Assembly: GCF_003633615.1 (NCBI RefSeq)
Contig: NZ_RBKU01000001.1
Coordinates: forward strand, 4,340,001 to 4,404,000
Reading direction: 5' to 3'
Length of the DNA stretch: 64,000 nt
From: Mucilaginibacter gracilis
GTDB lineage: Bacteria > Bacteroidota > Bacteroidia > Sphingobacteriales > Sphingobacteriaceae
Shown: piece by piece, positions 1-8,852 of the stretch
How positions within the stretch are numbered: position 1 is the stretch's first letter
How the letters are laid out: each line of letters begins with the position of its first letter
Program-made: the position numbers and the translations under genes
The notes under the pieces: generated by a model
The model's input: only the letters and a program-made list of their open reading frames with translations
Told to the model about the DNA's origin: nothing
Databases searched by the model: none

Positions 1-206
1 ACATCTTGGTGCGTGGTGCGCTCCAGTTCAACGGTTAAATAATCGCCACGGCTTGGCTCGGTTCCGCGTATGGCAACGGGGTACCAGGTAATACCATTGG
101 CGCGGCGGTCGGCAGCCGAGCCCGATTCGGTTAGCTTGATATACGAGTTGCGGTCTTCATTCAGTTCAATTTTGAGTAAATCCTGCAGCTTTTTAAAATA
201 ATCCAT
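1..206 (-). CDS. N-terminus of a probable IGHMBP2-type superfamily 1 helicase (partial)
   Basis: The reading frame enters from outside the window, and only the first 68 residues are present, starting with MDYFKKLQDLLKIEL at the CAT on the plus strand at 204-206. The segment with TESGSAADRRANG and TWYPVAIRGTEPSRGDYLTVE resembles the conserved N-terminal beta domain of Bacteroidota AAA-type helicases of the IGHMBP2/SMUBP-2 group, which unwind nucleic acid in the cytoplasm. The Walker motifs lie outside the window, so the family is recalled from the N-terminus only. It is divergent from the amidohydrolase at 278. Confidence 0.55.
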   Translation of the reverse strand, partial: MDYFKKLQDLLKIELNEDRNSYIKLTESGSAADRRANGITWYPVAIRGTEPSRGDYLTVELERTTHQD

Positions 207-277
207 CGCACAAAGGTAACACCTTATAAATTGTTAATATATTGTGAACCGAAAACACCCCGATAAAATATTAAAGC

Positions 278-1516
278 ATGAAAATAAACGCAAAGCGATT
301 AAGCAGTCACTTTGGTGAGATGAGCGAAATAGGTAAAATTGGCGAAACAGGCACCTGCCGCCCTGCGCATTCAAAGGAAGAAAAGCAAGCCTTTGAGCTG
401 GCCTCAAGTTGGATGCAAAGCGCAGGTATGCAAACCCATATAGATAACTTTGGCAATTTAATAGGCCGCCTTGAAGGCAGCGAACCCGATTTACCCGTGC
501 TGATGCTGGGCTCACACCTTGATTCGCAGCCTTACGGCGGCAGGTTTGACGGCGTTGCCGGGGTTTTATGCGCTATTGAAGCCATTACTACACTAACAGA
601 AAACGGCATAAAACCACGCCGCAGCATAGAAATAGTTTCGTTTGCGGATGAAGAAGGCTGGCGGTTTAAAAAGGGACTGTTTGGATCGCGCGGTATACTG
701 GGCAAACTGGAAGACGGCGAACTGCAACGTACCGACCATGACGGCATAACCCGCGAAAAGGCCTTAACGGATTTTGGCTGCGATATAACTGCCTTTGCTA
801 ACTCGCAATATGCACCCGGCAGTATTTATTGCTTTTTGGAACTGCATATTGAACAAGGCCCGATATTGGATTGGGGAAACAAACCCATTGGCATTGTTAC
901 CGGTATAGCGGGGCCATTGTGGCTCACGGTTAAATTAAAAGGTATGGCTGGTCACACTGGCTCGGTACCCATGCACCTGCGGCAGGATGCCTTGTTAGGG
1001 GCGGCCCGCATTATTGTAGGTTTAAACGATATTGTAACCCAGATACCCGGCGCGCCAACAGTTGGCACGGTGGCTACTATTGATGTTTTCCCGGCCTCGC
1101 GAAACATTATTGCCGAGGAGGTTTCGTTTACACTGGATTTGCGGGATATTGACCTTGACAGGCGCCATGCATATGAGAAACAGGTTAGAGAAATGATAGC
1201 AGCAACCGCCCAAAAACATAAACTTACCTACGAAATAGCCGAAGATACCAACAGCGAACCGCGTTATTGCGCTACCTGGATAAAGGATATTATCAAACAG
1301 GAGTGCGTTACATTGGGCGTGGATGCGCCCGAACTAATGAGCGGCCCTTTTCATGATGCTTTGGCACTATCATACGCGTGCGATTACGGGATGATATTTA
1401 TCCGCTGTAAAGACGGTGTGAGCCATAACCCCTTGGAATATTCGACTGACGAGGACCTGGCCCTTGGTACCGAGATTTTGTATGGTACGGTTTTGAAAGT
1501 GTTGGATAAAGAGTAA
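278..1516 (+). CDS. Zn-dependent M20 amidohydrolase (allantoate / N-carbamoyl amino acid hydrolase family)
   Basis: This 412-residue protein has the usual length and layout of the hydantoinase/carbamoylase amidase family, two-metal cytoplasmic enzymes that split ureido groups from allantoate, ureidoglycolate or N-carbamoyl amino acids. Visible motifs are GSHLDSQPYGGRFDG (first metal His and bridging Asp), DEEGWRF, LELHIEQGP, the dimerisation-domain GHTGSVPM and a C-terminal SGPFHDAL His. The substrate cannot be read from sequence. The reductive pyrimidine pathway 27 kb downstream has its own nitrilase-type carbamoyl-beta-alanine amidase, so this enzyme more likely acts on allantoate or other N-carbamoyl compounds. 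It stands alone, divergent from the helicase. Confidence 0.8.
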   Translation: MKINAKRLSSHFGEMSEIGKIGETGTCRPAHSKEEKQAFELASSWMQSAGMQTHIDNFGNLIGRLEGSEPDLPVLMLGSHLDSQPYGGRFDGVAGVLCAIEAITTLTENGIKPRRSIEIVSFADEEGWRFKKGLFGSRGILGKLEDGELQRTDHDGITREKALTDFGCDITAFANSQYAPGSIYCFLELHIEQGPILDWGNKPIGIVTGIAGPLWLTVKLKGMAGHTGSVPMHLRQDALLGAARIIVGLNDIVTQIPGAPTVGTVATIDVFPASRNIIAEEVSFTLDLRDIDLDRRHAYEKQVREMIAATAQKHKLTYEIAEDTNSEPRYCATWIKDIIKQECVTLGVDAPELMSGPFHDALALSYACDYGMIFIRCKDGVSHNPLEYSTDEDLALGTEILYGTVLKVLDKE

Positions 1517-1631
1517 GTATATATGCTTGTTTTAAGCAATGATAAGGCATATTTATTTATGTTTGTAGCAAATGCGTAGCCTTAGTTTGGGTTGCCTGTT
1601 AATTAAACTATCATAATTTTAAAATCCATAT

Positions 1632-3956
1632 ATGGGCAGATACTTACTTTGTGTTTTGTTTTTATTGTTGACGTTGCCTGTATTTGCCCAAAAAAAATAT
1701 ACCATTAGCGGCACCATCCGCGACGAAGCTACCGGCGAACAGCTAATTGGAGCCACAGTGCGGTTAAAAGAAGTATCGGCGGCAGCTACGGCCACCAATA
1801 ACTATGGCTTTTATTCTTTTTCGGCTCCGGCGGGTGCTTATACCCTTATCGTTACCTATATCGGGTACGAAACCATTAGTCGTTCGCTCACCATTAGTCA
1901 AAATCACAGCCTTAATATAGCTTTATCGGCCAAAAGCAGTTTAAAAGAGATTGTTATTAGTGCCAACCGGCCCAATAACGACCAGATTGCGTCGCCGCAA
2001 ATGGGAGTGGAGAAGCTAAACATGGCCCAGATTAATAACGTACCTGTGCTAATGGGCGAAAAAGATATTTTAAAAACCATTTCGCTTTTACCGGGCGTAA
2101 AAGCAGCCAGCGAAGGCAACACCGGGTTTTATGTACGAGGCGGAGCATCCGACCAAAACCTGATTATGCTGGATGAGGCTACGGTTTATAATGCTTCGCA
2201 TTTGTTCGGCTTTTTTTCTACCTTCAATTCGGATGCTATAAAGGATGTTGCACTTTTTAAAGGCGGTATGCCTGCCGAATACGGGGGCCGTTTATCATCG
2301 GTGCTGGATATTAAAATGAACGATGGTAATAATAAAGATTTTACCGTTCAGGGCGGTTTGGGGCTTATCGCATCGCGCATTAAGGTTGAGGGCCCATTGG
2401 TTAAAGATAAAGGCTCGTTTATGGTAAGCGCGCGCCGCACCTATATCGATGTGTTTTTGGGTGCATCAAAAGATTCGGCAATTAAGGGCAGCAGCCTTTA
2501 CTTTTACGATATCAATGCCAAGGCCAACTATCATTTTAATGATAAAAACGCCGTATACCTTTCGGGATATTTTGGTAAAGATGTATTGGGGCTAAAAAAC
2601 ACCTTTGGTACCAATTGGGGTAACGCAACGGGCACTATAAGGTTTAACCACTTGTTTAATAACAGGTTGTTTTCAAATACATCCGTTGTTTATAGCAATT
2701 ACAACTACGTTATACAAAGCTTTAGTGCCGATAATAATTTTAAGGCCACATCGCAAATAACGGATGTTAACCTCAAGGAAGATTTACAATATTCTATGGG
2801 TAACGGGCATTCGCTAAAGTTTGGTATTAATGTTTTGCACCATAGCATAGCTCCCGGCGATATTACTACCAACCAAACATCAAGCTTTAACAGCCGCAGC
2901 ATTGAGCAGCGTTACGGCTTTGAAAACGCCGCCTACGTTAGCGACGAATGGAAAGCTAACGATAAGCTTACCTTTTTATACGGCCTTAGGCTGAGTGGTA
3001 TGTTTTTGCTTGGCCCCGGTACATTTAAAACTTACGATTTGGCCGGCAACACCGTTAGCTCAAATACCTATAGTTCGGGTTCGGTAGTGCAAAGTTATTT
3101 TAATTTAGAACCGCGCTTTTCGGCCAGTTATACCCTTAACGACGAAAATTCGGTTAAGGCATCGTACAACCGCAATACGCAAAACATCCATTTGTTAAGC
3201 AACTCCACCAGCAGCACACCAACAGATTTGTATGTGATGAGCAGCAACAACGTTAAGCCCGAGATAGCCGACCAGGTTTCTACTGGTTATTTCCGCAATT
3301 TTAAGGATAATACCTACGAGTTTTCTGCCGAGGTGTACTACAAGTGGTTGCAAAACCAAATTGACTATAAAGACGGAGCCCAATTGATAGCCAACCAGGA
3401 CGTAGAATCGCAGTTAACTTATGGCTCGGGCAGGGCATACGGCTTGGAGTTGTTTTTGAAAAAGAAGTATGGCCGTTTTAACGGATGGCTGGGCTATACT
3501 TTATCCAGAACAGAACGCAAGTTTGCGGCCATTAATAACGGCAGCTACTATCCCGCAAGGCAAGACCGCACGCACGACGTTTCTGTTGTAGGCATCTACC
3601 AGCTTAACAAACGGTGGACGTTTTCGGCCTCATTTATTTACGGAACGGGCAACGCGGTTACTTATCCTACGGGCAAATATAACATTGGCGGCTTAACCAC
3701 CTTCTCTTATTCGGAACGGAACGGCTACAGGCAACCCGCAAGCAACCGGCTTGATTTAGGCGCAACGCTTGAAGGTAAGGAACACAAAAAATACCACTCA
3801 AGCTGGAATTTTGGTATTTACAACGTGTATGGCTATCATAACCCCTACATTATTACCTTTAGAGATAGCAAAACCGTACCTAACACAACAGAGGCCGTGG
3901 AGACAAGTATTTTTGGCACTGCCATACCATCGGTTACCTGGAATTTTAAATTTTAA
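1632..3956 (+). CDS. TonB-dependent receptor with N-terminal carboxypeptidase-regulatory-like domain
   Basis: A 774-residue outer-membrane receptor. It has a signal peptide (first 19 residues, ending LPVFAQ), a CarboxypepD_reg-like beta-sandwich at about residues 24-105 (TISGTIRDEATGEQLIGATV), then a plug domain with VLMGEKDILKTISLLPGV and GFYVRGGASDQNLIMLDEA, then a 22-strand-type beta barrel to the C-terminal aromatic-terminated strand (SVTWNFKF). Such receptors import ligands with TonB/ExbBD energy. It lacks the SusC-specific extensions and no SusD gene follows, so it is not an obvious glycan-utilisation pair. The substrate is unknown. About 115 bp precede it, enough for its own promoter. 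Confidence 0.9.
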   Translation: MGRYLLCVLFLLLTLPVFAQKKYTISGTIRDEATGEQLIGATVRLKEVSAAATATNNYGFYSFSAPAGAYTLIVTYIGYETISRSLTISQNHSLNIALSAKSSLKEIVISANRPNNDQIASPQMGVEKLNMAQINNVPVLMGEKDILKTISLLPGVKAASEGNTGFYVRGGASDQNLIMLDEATVYNASHLFGFFSTFNSDAIKDVALFKGGMPAEYGGRLSSVLDIKMNDGNNKDFTVQGGLGLIASRIKVEGPLVKDKGSFMVSARRTYIDVFLGASKDSAIKGSSLYFYDINAKANYHFNDKNAVYLSGYFGKDVLGLKNTFGTNWGNATGTIRFNHLFNNRLFSNTSVVYSNYNYVIQSFSADNNFKATSQITDVNLKEDLQYSMGNGHSLKFGINVLHHSIAPGDITTNQTSSFNSRSIEQRYGFENAAYVSDEWKANDKLTFLYGLRLSGMFLLGPGTFKTYDLAGNTVSSNTYSSGSVVQSYFNLEPRFSASYTLNDENSVKASYNRNTQNIHLLSNSTSSTPTDLYVMSSNNVKPEIADQVSTGYFRNFKDNTYEFSAEVYYKWLQNQIDYKDGAQLIANQDVESQLTYGSGRAYGLELFLKKKYGRFNGWLGYTLSRTERKFAAINNGSYYPARQDRTHDVSVVGIYQLNKRWTFSASFIYGTGNAVTYPTGKYNIGGLTTFSYSERNGYRQPASNRLDLGATLEGKEHKKYHSSWNFGIYNVYGYHNPYIITFRDSKTVPNTTEAVETSIFGTAIPSVTWNFKF

Positions 3957-4083
3957 AGCAATGTTGGGCGTTTAAAATAAGGCTTGCCATTATTGAATAC
4001 TGTTTTTAGTACGCTGTTCAATGATAACAGGCTATTTTAATTGCCCCTAAAATAATATACCTTTACACCTCAATTTATTAACA

Positions 4084-4461
4084 ATGAAATTTACTGTAGA
4101 CAAGCACGAAAAATATGTTGTGGTAAAGCTCAATGAAAGCAAACTAAATTCGTTGATAACACCCCAGCTAAAATCGGAGTTAATACTGATGAATACCGAA
4201 GGGCAGCGAAATATCGTTCTTGATTTGTCGGCTGTAAAATTTGCTGATTCATCTGGCCTCAGCAGTTTACTGGTAGGGCACCGTTTGTGTAAAAACGGCG
4301 ACGGCGTTTTTATCCTGGTAGGTTTAAATACCCCGGTATCAAGGCTGGTAACCATATCGCAACTGGATAACGTGCTTACCGTAGTTAATACAACCGACGA
4401 AGCTATCGATTTGATCTTTATGGAAGAGATTGAAAAAGATCTTAAAAAAGAATCAAGATAA
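4084..4461 (+). CDS. STAS-domain protein (anti-sigma-factor antagonist type)
   Basis: This 125-residue protein is essentially one STAS domain. The conserved LDLSAVKFADSSGLSSLL stretch has DSSG at residues 55-58, where anti-anti-sigma factors of the SpoIIAA/RsbV type are phosphorylated on serine. It probably switches a partner through phosphorylation, but no anti-sigma kinase or sigma gene lies nearby. It is 22 bp upstream of RNase Z on the same strand, and co-transcription is likely. A weak promoter-like box TACCTTTA lies at 4058-4065. Confidence 0.8.
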   Translation: MKFTVDKHEKYVVVKLNESKLNSLITPQLKSELILMNTEGQRNIVLDLSAVKFADSSGLSSLLVGHRLCKNGDGVFILVGLNTPVSRLVTISQLDNVLTVVNTTDEAIDLIFMEEIEKDLKKESR

Positions 4462-4483
4462 CACCTCTATTTGTTAACCGAAC

Positions 4484-5401
4484 ATGAGATTTGATGTAAC
4501 CATTCTGGGCAGTAGTTCGGCAACACCAATTTATAACAGAAACCCCACAGCGCAGGCGCTCAATATTAACGAACGTTTTTATTTGATTGATTGCGGCGAA
4601 GGCACGCAACAACAAATGCTGCGTTTTGATATCAAATCGAGCCGGATTGACTATATTTTTATCAGCCACCTTCACGGCGATCATTACCTGGGCTTGGTGG
4701 GACTGCTATCGTCGCTTCATTTAAACGGACGTAAAAAACCGTTAACGCTATTTGGGCCGCCGCATTTAAAGGAGATTATTGATATTCAATTCAAATACTC
4801 AGAAACAACGTTGCATTTTGAGTTGATATTTTACCCAACCAATGCCGAAAAGGCCGAAGTGATTTTAGACAATCAGGATATTACGGTAGAAACCATTATA
4901 CTCGATCATAGGGTAGCGTGTACCGGTTTCCTGTTTCGCCAAAAGCGCAGGCTCCGTAAAATAAACAAAGAAAAGGCCGACGAGTTGGAAGTGCCCGTAA
5001 CCTATTACTCGATACTAAAGCGCGGGGTTGATTACTTAACTACCGATGGGCAGGTGCATCCCAACAGTGAGCTAACAACACCTGCCGATGAGCCAATGGC
5101 TTACGCCTACTGCTCAGACACGCTGTACAACGAAAGTTACTTTAAACAAATAGCCAACGTTGATTTGCTTTACCACGAGGCTACCTTTGCCCATGCCATG
5201 CTTGATAGAGCCAACGAAACCCACCATACCACCGCTTTGCAAGCGGGAGAGATAGCAAGGCTCACAGGGGCTAAAAAACTACTGATAGGCCATTTTTCGG
5301 CGAGGTATAAAACTCTTACCGAATTGCTGGACGAGGCCCGCTCGGTTTTCCCGGAAACGGAACTGGCCATTGAGGGCAAAAATTTTATTATTGGCAATTG
5401 A
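4484..5401 (+). CDS. rnz: Ribonuclease Z
   Basis: A 305-residue tRNA 3' endonuclease of the metallo-beta-lactamase fold that removes 3' trailers from pre-tRNA. The zinc-binding motif SHLHGDHYLGL is at residues 61-71, with further metal ligands in YCSDT, YHEATF and the late LLIGHFSARY. The length matches the short bacterial RNase Z form. It starts with ATG 22 bp after the STAS gene, and the CYTH gene begins 10 bp after its stop, so these three genes probably form an operon. Confidence 0.93.
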   Translation: MRFDVTILGSSSATPIYNRNPTAQALNINERFYLIDCGEGTQQQMLRFDIKSSRIDYIFISHLHGDHYLGLVGLLSSLHLNGRKKPLTLFGPPHLKEIIDIQFKYSETTLHFELIFYPTNAEKAEVILDNQDITVETIILDHRVACTGFLFRQKRRLRKINKEKADELEVPVTYYSILKRGVDYLTTDGQVHPNSELTTPADEPMAYAYCSDTLYNESYFKQIANVDLLYHEATFAHAMLDRANETHHTTALQAGEIARLTGAKKLLIGHFSARYKTLTELLDEARSVFPETELAIEGKNFIIGN

Positions 5402-5411
5402 TATTTTTGCA

Positions 5412-5879
5412 ATGGGAGTAGAGATTGAAAGAAAATTTTTAGTTGACCATGCCAAATGGCAAACGCTGCAAAAGCCCCATGGTATGGTTATAAAGCAGGG
5501 CTATTTGTTAACCGACCCCGAAAAAACCATTCGCATACGGATAAAAGACCAACTGAGCTACATCACCATTAAGGGTAAGACCAAAGGTATATCGCGCAGC
5601 GAATATGAATACCCTATACCGTTAAACGAGGCTAACGAATTGTTGAGCAGCCTTTGCGAAGCCGTTATTAGCAAAACACGCTACTGCATAACTTTTGCTG
5701 GCAAGCTTTGGGAAGTGGATGTTTTTAACGGTGATAACCAGGGTTTAATAGTAGCCGAAATTGAACTCGACGATGAAAACGAACAATTTGATACTCCGCC
5801 TTGGCTTGCCGCCGAAGTTAGCGACGATGCAAGGTATTACAACTCAAACCTGTCATTAAATCCGTTTAAAAACTGGTAA
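5412..5879 (+). CDS. CYTH-domain protein (triphosphate tunnel metalloenzyme family)
   Basis: A 155-residue protein beginning MGVEIERKFLV, which carries the ExExK signature of CYTH/TTM enzymes at its usual place at the extreme N-terminus. The frame stays open upstream to 5370, but those 14 codons overlap rnz and lack family similarity, so the ATG at 5412 is chosen. TTM proteins hydrolyse inorganic triphosphate or related phosphoanhydrides inside an eight-strand tunnel; alternating charged strands such as TIRIRIKD and YITIKGKTKG are visible. The exact substrate is unknown. A strong hairpin terminator follows at 5881. Confidence 0.85.
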   Translation: MGVEIERKFLVDHAKWQTLQKPHGMVIKQGYLLTDPEKTIRIRIKDQLSYITIKGKTKGISRSEYEYPIPLNEANELLSSLCEAVISKTRYCITFAGKLWEVDVFNGDNQGLIVAEIELDDENEQFDTPPWLAAEVSDDARYYNSNLSLNPFKNW

Positions 5880-5880
5880 C

Positions 5881-5920
5881 AAAAAAGGCGGCAAATTCTC
5901 AAATCTGTCGCCTTTTTTTT
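5881..5920. terminator. Bidirectional intrinsic terminator
   Basis: The 10-bp arms AAAAAAGGCG (5881-5890) and CGCCTTTTTT (5909-5918) surround an 18-nt loop, with T runs on both strands. It sits between the convergent CYTH gene and the DoxX gene that ends at 5935, and can serve both. Confidence 0.85.
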
Positions 5921-5934
5921 GCTGGGCCAGCCAA

Positions 5935-6384
5935 TCAGTTAAATATGGTATGCTGGTTCTCCATTATCTTTTCGATAGATAATTTACCCGAACCCACTAC
6001 GCAAAATACCATTAATAATACCAGGGTTACAATAGATAGCCAAACACTGGAGTTACCCGGCAACTGTACCGCGTTTGAAAGCAACACGGCGCCAAGTACA
6101 ATTGGTATTTGCACCAGTGATGCTATGCGCGAAAAAATGCCCAGGGCTAACATCATACCACCAATTAAATGTATAAAAGCAATGGCGTAAACTGCCGGCA
6201 TCAATATGGTTTCGGGCAAAGTAATTGCGTTTTGGTTGGCAATAATAGCATGCAGCGTATAGCTATTATTAATGAAAGACGCGCCCTTAAAAGCCAGGAA
6301 AATGCCTAAAGCAATCCGGATAGGATCAAGTACCAGGGGGTGATGCGTGTTACCCCAGGTTTCAATTTTGTGAACGGTATTCAT
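5935..6384 (-). CDS. DoxX family membrane protein
   Basis: This 149-residue protein has four hydrophobic segments (about residues 20-37, 58-83, 89-106 and 112-132) and the DoxX-like pattern DPIRIALGIFLAFKG and FIHLIGGMMLALG. DoxX proteins are inner-membrane proteins linked to respiratory or redox functions in various bacteria; the activity here is unknown. The start codon is preceded on the coding strand by GGAGGTCGCAAAATG, an unusually strong Shine-Dalgarno for this phylum, which fixes the start. Confidence 0.8.
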   Translation of the reverse strand: MNTVHKIETWGNTHHPLVLDPIRIALGIFLAFKGASFINNSYTLHAIIANQNAITLPETILMPAVYAIAFIHLIGGMMLALGIFSRIASLVQIPIVLGAVLLSNAVQLPGNSSVWLSIVTLVLLMVFCVVGSGKLSIEKIMENQHTIFN

Positions 6385-6637
6385 TTTGCGACCTCCTTTT
6401 TTTTTGATTTAGTATAAAGTTACAAACGCAACCTTAAAAAAGCAAGCGGTTTTAGCGCAAAAAAGGCTATAAAATGCTAATAATCAAATAATTGTAAATT
6501 ATATAGCTTTAGGAGGATAAGTATAAAAAATTATCAATAAAAAGGCGTTTTAACACCAAATACACATAGCTATATTGCCTAAGCTTGCAAATTTGATTTT
6601 AAATAAACACGTTTTGCTGTAGTTTAAGCCTTGTTTT

Positions 6638-7261
6638 TTAGCGCAAACAGTAATGAAAAAGCGAAAAGCCAATAATTGCACCCATAATACTGCCCGCCAA
6701 TACCTGCATTGGCGTGTGTACCTTTAGGTAAAGGCGTGCTATACAAACCGTTACCGTAAGGAAAAGTATAATATAATAAAGCACCCAAAAGCCCGGTTGG
6801 GCAAAGCGCGATTGCAGATCGAACAAAATAGCAAACATACCCCAGGAGCCACAAGCGTGTGTGCTTATTTTCCAGTAGGGGGTAATTAGCGTAAGGCCAA
6901 TTACCGATACAGATACCGCTACCATTGATAAGGTTAAGGCATTGGTGGCACCTTGTGTATACACTAAAAACAAGCATACCCCGGCATAAATAAAGCACGA
7001 AAATATTTGCGGTATAACGCGGTCTTCCTTGTTATCTAAGGTAAGCGTCCGTATTTTTTTTTGCTTGTATAAAACAAACACTACAATAAACGGCAGCAGG
7101 GTAGTGGCCAAAAATATGTAGAGTATGGCCAACAGCTTATCGCTGATGGTGGTAATGTGTGTTAGCTGCGGAAAATAGAATAAAATGATCCAGAAAAGAT
7201 AGGACGGAGCGATAAGCGGGATAAGTATAATAGAAACAATATGCGCTGCAATTCTTTTCAT
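6638..7261 (-). CDS. PAP2-like integral membrane protein with degenerate active site
   Basis: This 207-residue polytopic protein has about five membrane segments. The end resembles PAP2 phosphatases: LDNKEDRVIP for motif 1, ISTHACGSWG in the place of the PSGH motif, and ARLYLKVHTPMQV for motif 3, where R and H are kept but the final Asp position is Gln. PAP2 enzymes dephosphorylate lipid phosphates such as undecaprenyl diphosphate. With these substitutions the activity may be weak, altered or lost. It is monocistronic, with a gap of about 250 bp on one side and about 445 bp on the other. Confidence 0.6.
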   Translation of the reverse strand: MKRIAAHIVSIILIPLIAPSYLFWIILFYFPQLTHITTISDKLLAILYIFLATTLLPFIVVFVLYKQKKIRTLTLDNKEDRVIPQIFSCFIYAGVCLFLVYTQGATNALTLSMVAVSVSVIGLTLITPYWKISTHACGSWGMFAILFDLQSRFAQPGFWVLYYIILFLTVTVCIARLYLKVHTPMQVLAGSIMGAIIGFSLFHYCLR

Positions 7262-7706
7262 GTTATTAATAAGGGTGTTATGCTAATTTCTATTTTAAAA
7301 TAAGGCAAAGCTAAAGGGAACAAAATAAAATGGCATATGCAAAAAATGTTTTAAAAACGCTCACCAGCCAAAACTGAGCAGTTAAAAATGGGCGGCATTT
7401 TTATCAAAATGCTAAAATTGACCTTTGTATTTGCGCTAAATTAACAATTTGGTAAAAAAGATGGCTAAACAATATATTTAGCTTTAAAAACGTTCAATTT
7501 AAGATTCAAATTTGACGGTTTTGTGCAATTTTTTTAAATAATTAGGTATGTATCAGGCTTTTTTGCAATAAAACTCCTACTATCTATATTAATTTGATAG
7601 ATTATTATGAAAATTTGAAAGAATATCATAAGTTCGCATTCATAATTGAATTATTCGTTACAAAAATCGCATATTTGAATCAATCTTTACAAAAACACAA
7701 TTAACA
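7262..7706. other. 445-bp AT-rich divergent intergenic region
   Basis: This stretch has no credible gene. It separates the divergent PAP2-like gene and the GSII glutamine synthetase gene and probably holds both promoters. The half nearest glnII contains many A/T runs and a promoter-like pair at 7645-7677. No riboswitch-like fold was recognised by eye. Confidence 0.6.
7645..7677 (+). promoter_or_regulatory. Candidate Bacteroidota-type promoter of glnII
   Basis: ATTG (7645-7648) and CATATTTG (7670-7677), 21 bp apart, each differ by one base from the Bacteroidota -33 TTTG and -7 TAnnTTTG boxes. They lie 29 bp before the start codon. This is by-eye matching in AT-rich DNA and therefore weak. Confidence 0.35.
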
Positions 7707-8723
7707 ATGGCAACAAAACTTGAGTACATTTGGCTTGATGGCTATAAACCCACACAAAGCCTTCGTAGCAAAACAAAAATTGTAGATGATTTCGGCGGAA
7801 CATTAGGCGAGTGCCCTGATTGGAGCTTTGACGGTTCTTCAACCGAGCAAGCACCAGGCGGCTCATCTGATTGTATTCTTAGACCAGTTTTCATTTGCCC
7901 TGATCCGCAAAGAAAAAGTGCATTCCTGGTAATGTGCGAAGTATTAGATTCAACAGGAACAGCACACGTATCAAACGGACGTGCCTTGATCCAGGATGAC
8001 GATAACGATTTTTGGTTTGGCTTTGAGCAAGAATACTTTCTTTGGGATCCTAAAACCAATAAACCTCTTGGCTTCCCGGCTGGTGGTTACCCAGGTCCGC
8101 AAGGCCCTTACTATTGCTCTGTAGGTGCTAACAACGCATTTGGAAGAGAAATAGTTGAAGAGCACTTAGACGTATGTTTAGATGCAGGCTTAAATGTTGA
8201 AGGTATTAACGGCGAAGTTGCCGCAGGCCAATGGGAATTCCAGATATTCGCTAAAGGCGCAAAAGAGGCCGGCGATCAAATTTGGGTTGCACGTTACCTG
8301 TTAGAGCGCATCGGCGAAAGCTATGGCGTATCTATCAACTGGCATTGCAAACCATTAGGTCAGCTTGACTGGAATGGTTCGGGCATGCACGCTAACTTCT
8401 CAAACACTACATTAAGAACTGCAGCAAGCCAGGAAACTTATACCAAAATTTTGGAAGCTTTCCGTCCGGCAGAAGTTGTTGCCGAGCATATTGCCGTTTA
8501 CGGGGCCGATAACGAGCAACGTTTAACCGGTAAACATGAAACCGCTTCAATTAACGATTACAGCTATGGCGTTTCAGATCGTGGTGCTTCTATCCGTATC
8601 CCGTTATACACAGTTCAAAAAGGCTGGAGCGGATACCTGGAAGATCGTCGCCCTAACTCTGCTGCCGATCCATACAAAGTAGCCGCGGTTATCATCAAAA
8701 CTGTAAAATCAGCTAAATTGTAA
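7707..8723 (+). CDS. glnII: Glutamine synthetase, GSII (eukaryotic-like) type
   Basis: This 338-residue enzyme makes glutamine from glutamate, ammonia and ATP in the cytoplasm. The short length and the N-terminal YIWLDGYKP and LGECPDWSFDGSSTEQA are characteristic of the decameric GSII class rather than the 450-residue GSI or 700-residue GSIII forms. The catalytic region has the ATP and glutamate motifs NGEVAAGQWEFQI, NWHCKPL and NGSGMHANFS, and the C-terminal part has RGASIRIP and EDRRPNSAADPY. It has its own large promoter region and a perfect terminator, so it is probably transcribed alone. A second GS-fold ligase follows at 8853. Confidence 0.93.
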   Translation: MATKLEYIWLDGYKPTQSLRSKTKIVDDFGGTLGECPDWSFDGSSTEQAPGGSSDCILRPVFICPDPQRKSAFLVMCEVLDSTGTAHVSNGRALIQDDDNDFWFGFEQEYFLWDPKTNKPLGFPAGGYPGPQGPYYCSVGANNAFGREIVEEHLDVCLDAGLNVEGINGEVAAGQWEFQIFAKGAKEAGDQIWVARYLLERIGESYGVSINWHCKPLGQLDWNGSGMHANFSNTTLRTAASQETYTKILEAFRPAEVVAEHIAVYGADNEQRLTGKHETASINDYSYGVSDRGASIRIPLYTVQKGWSGYLEDRRPNSAADPYKVAAVIIKTVKSAKL

Positions 8724-8743
8724 TACTGGTTAGCCAGATAATA

Positions 8744-8777
8744 AATCCCCTGGATGTAAATTCAGGGGATTTTTTTT
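8744..8777 (+). terminator. Intrinsic terminator of glnII
   Basis: Perfect 9-bp arms AATCCCCTG (8744-8752) and CAGGGGATT (8763-8771) with a 10-nt loop, followed by a T run, 20 bp after the glnII stop. Confidence 0.92.
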
Positions 8778-8852
8778 GCCCTCATTTGTGCATAACGCCA
8801 ATAATAAAGCTGCCAATGGCTATATTTGTTAAGCTATACCAATATAAATCAT

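Noticed and set aside
6512..6530. A GGAGGATAAG stretch on the plus strand resembling a strong ribosome-binding site
   Set aside because: No start codon with an open frame follows at a suitable distance.
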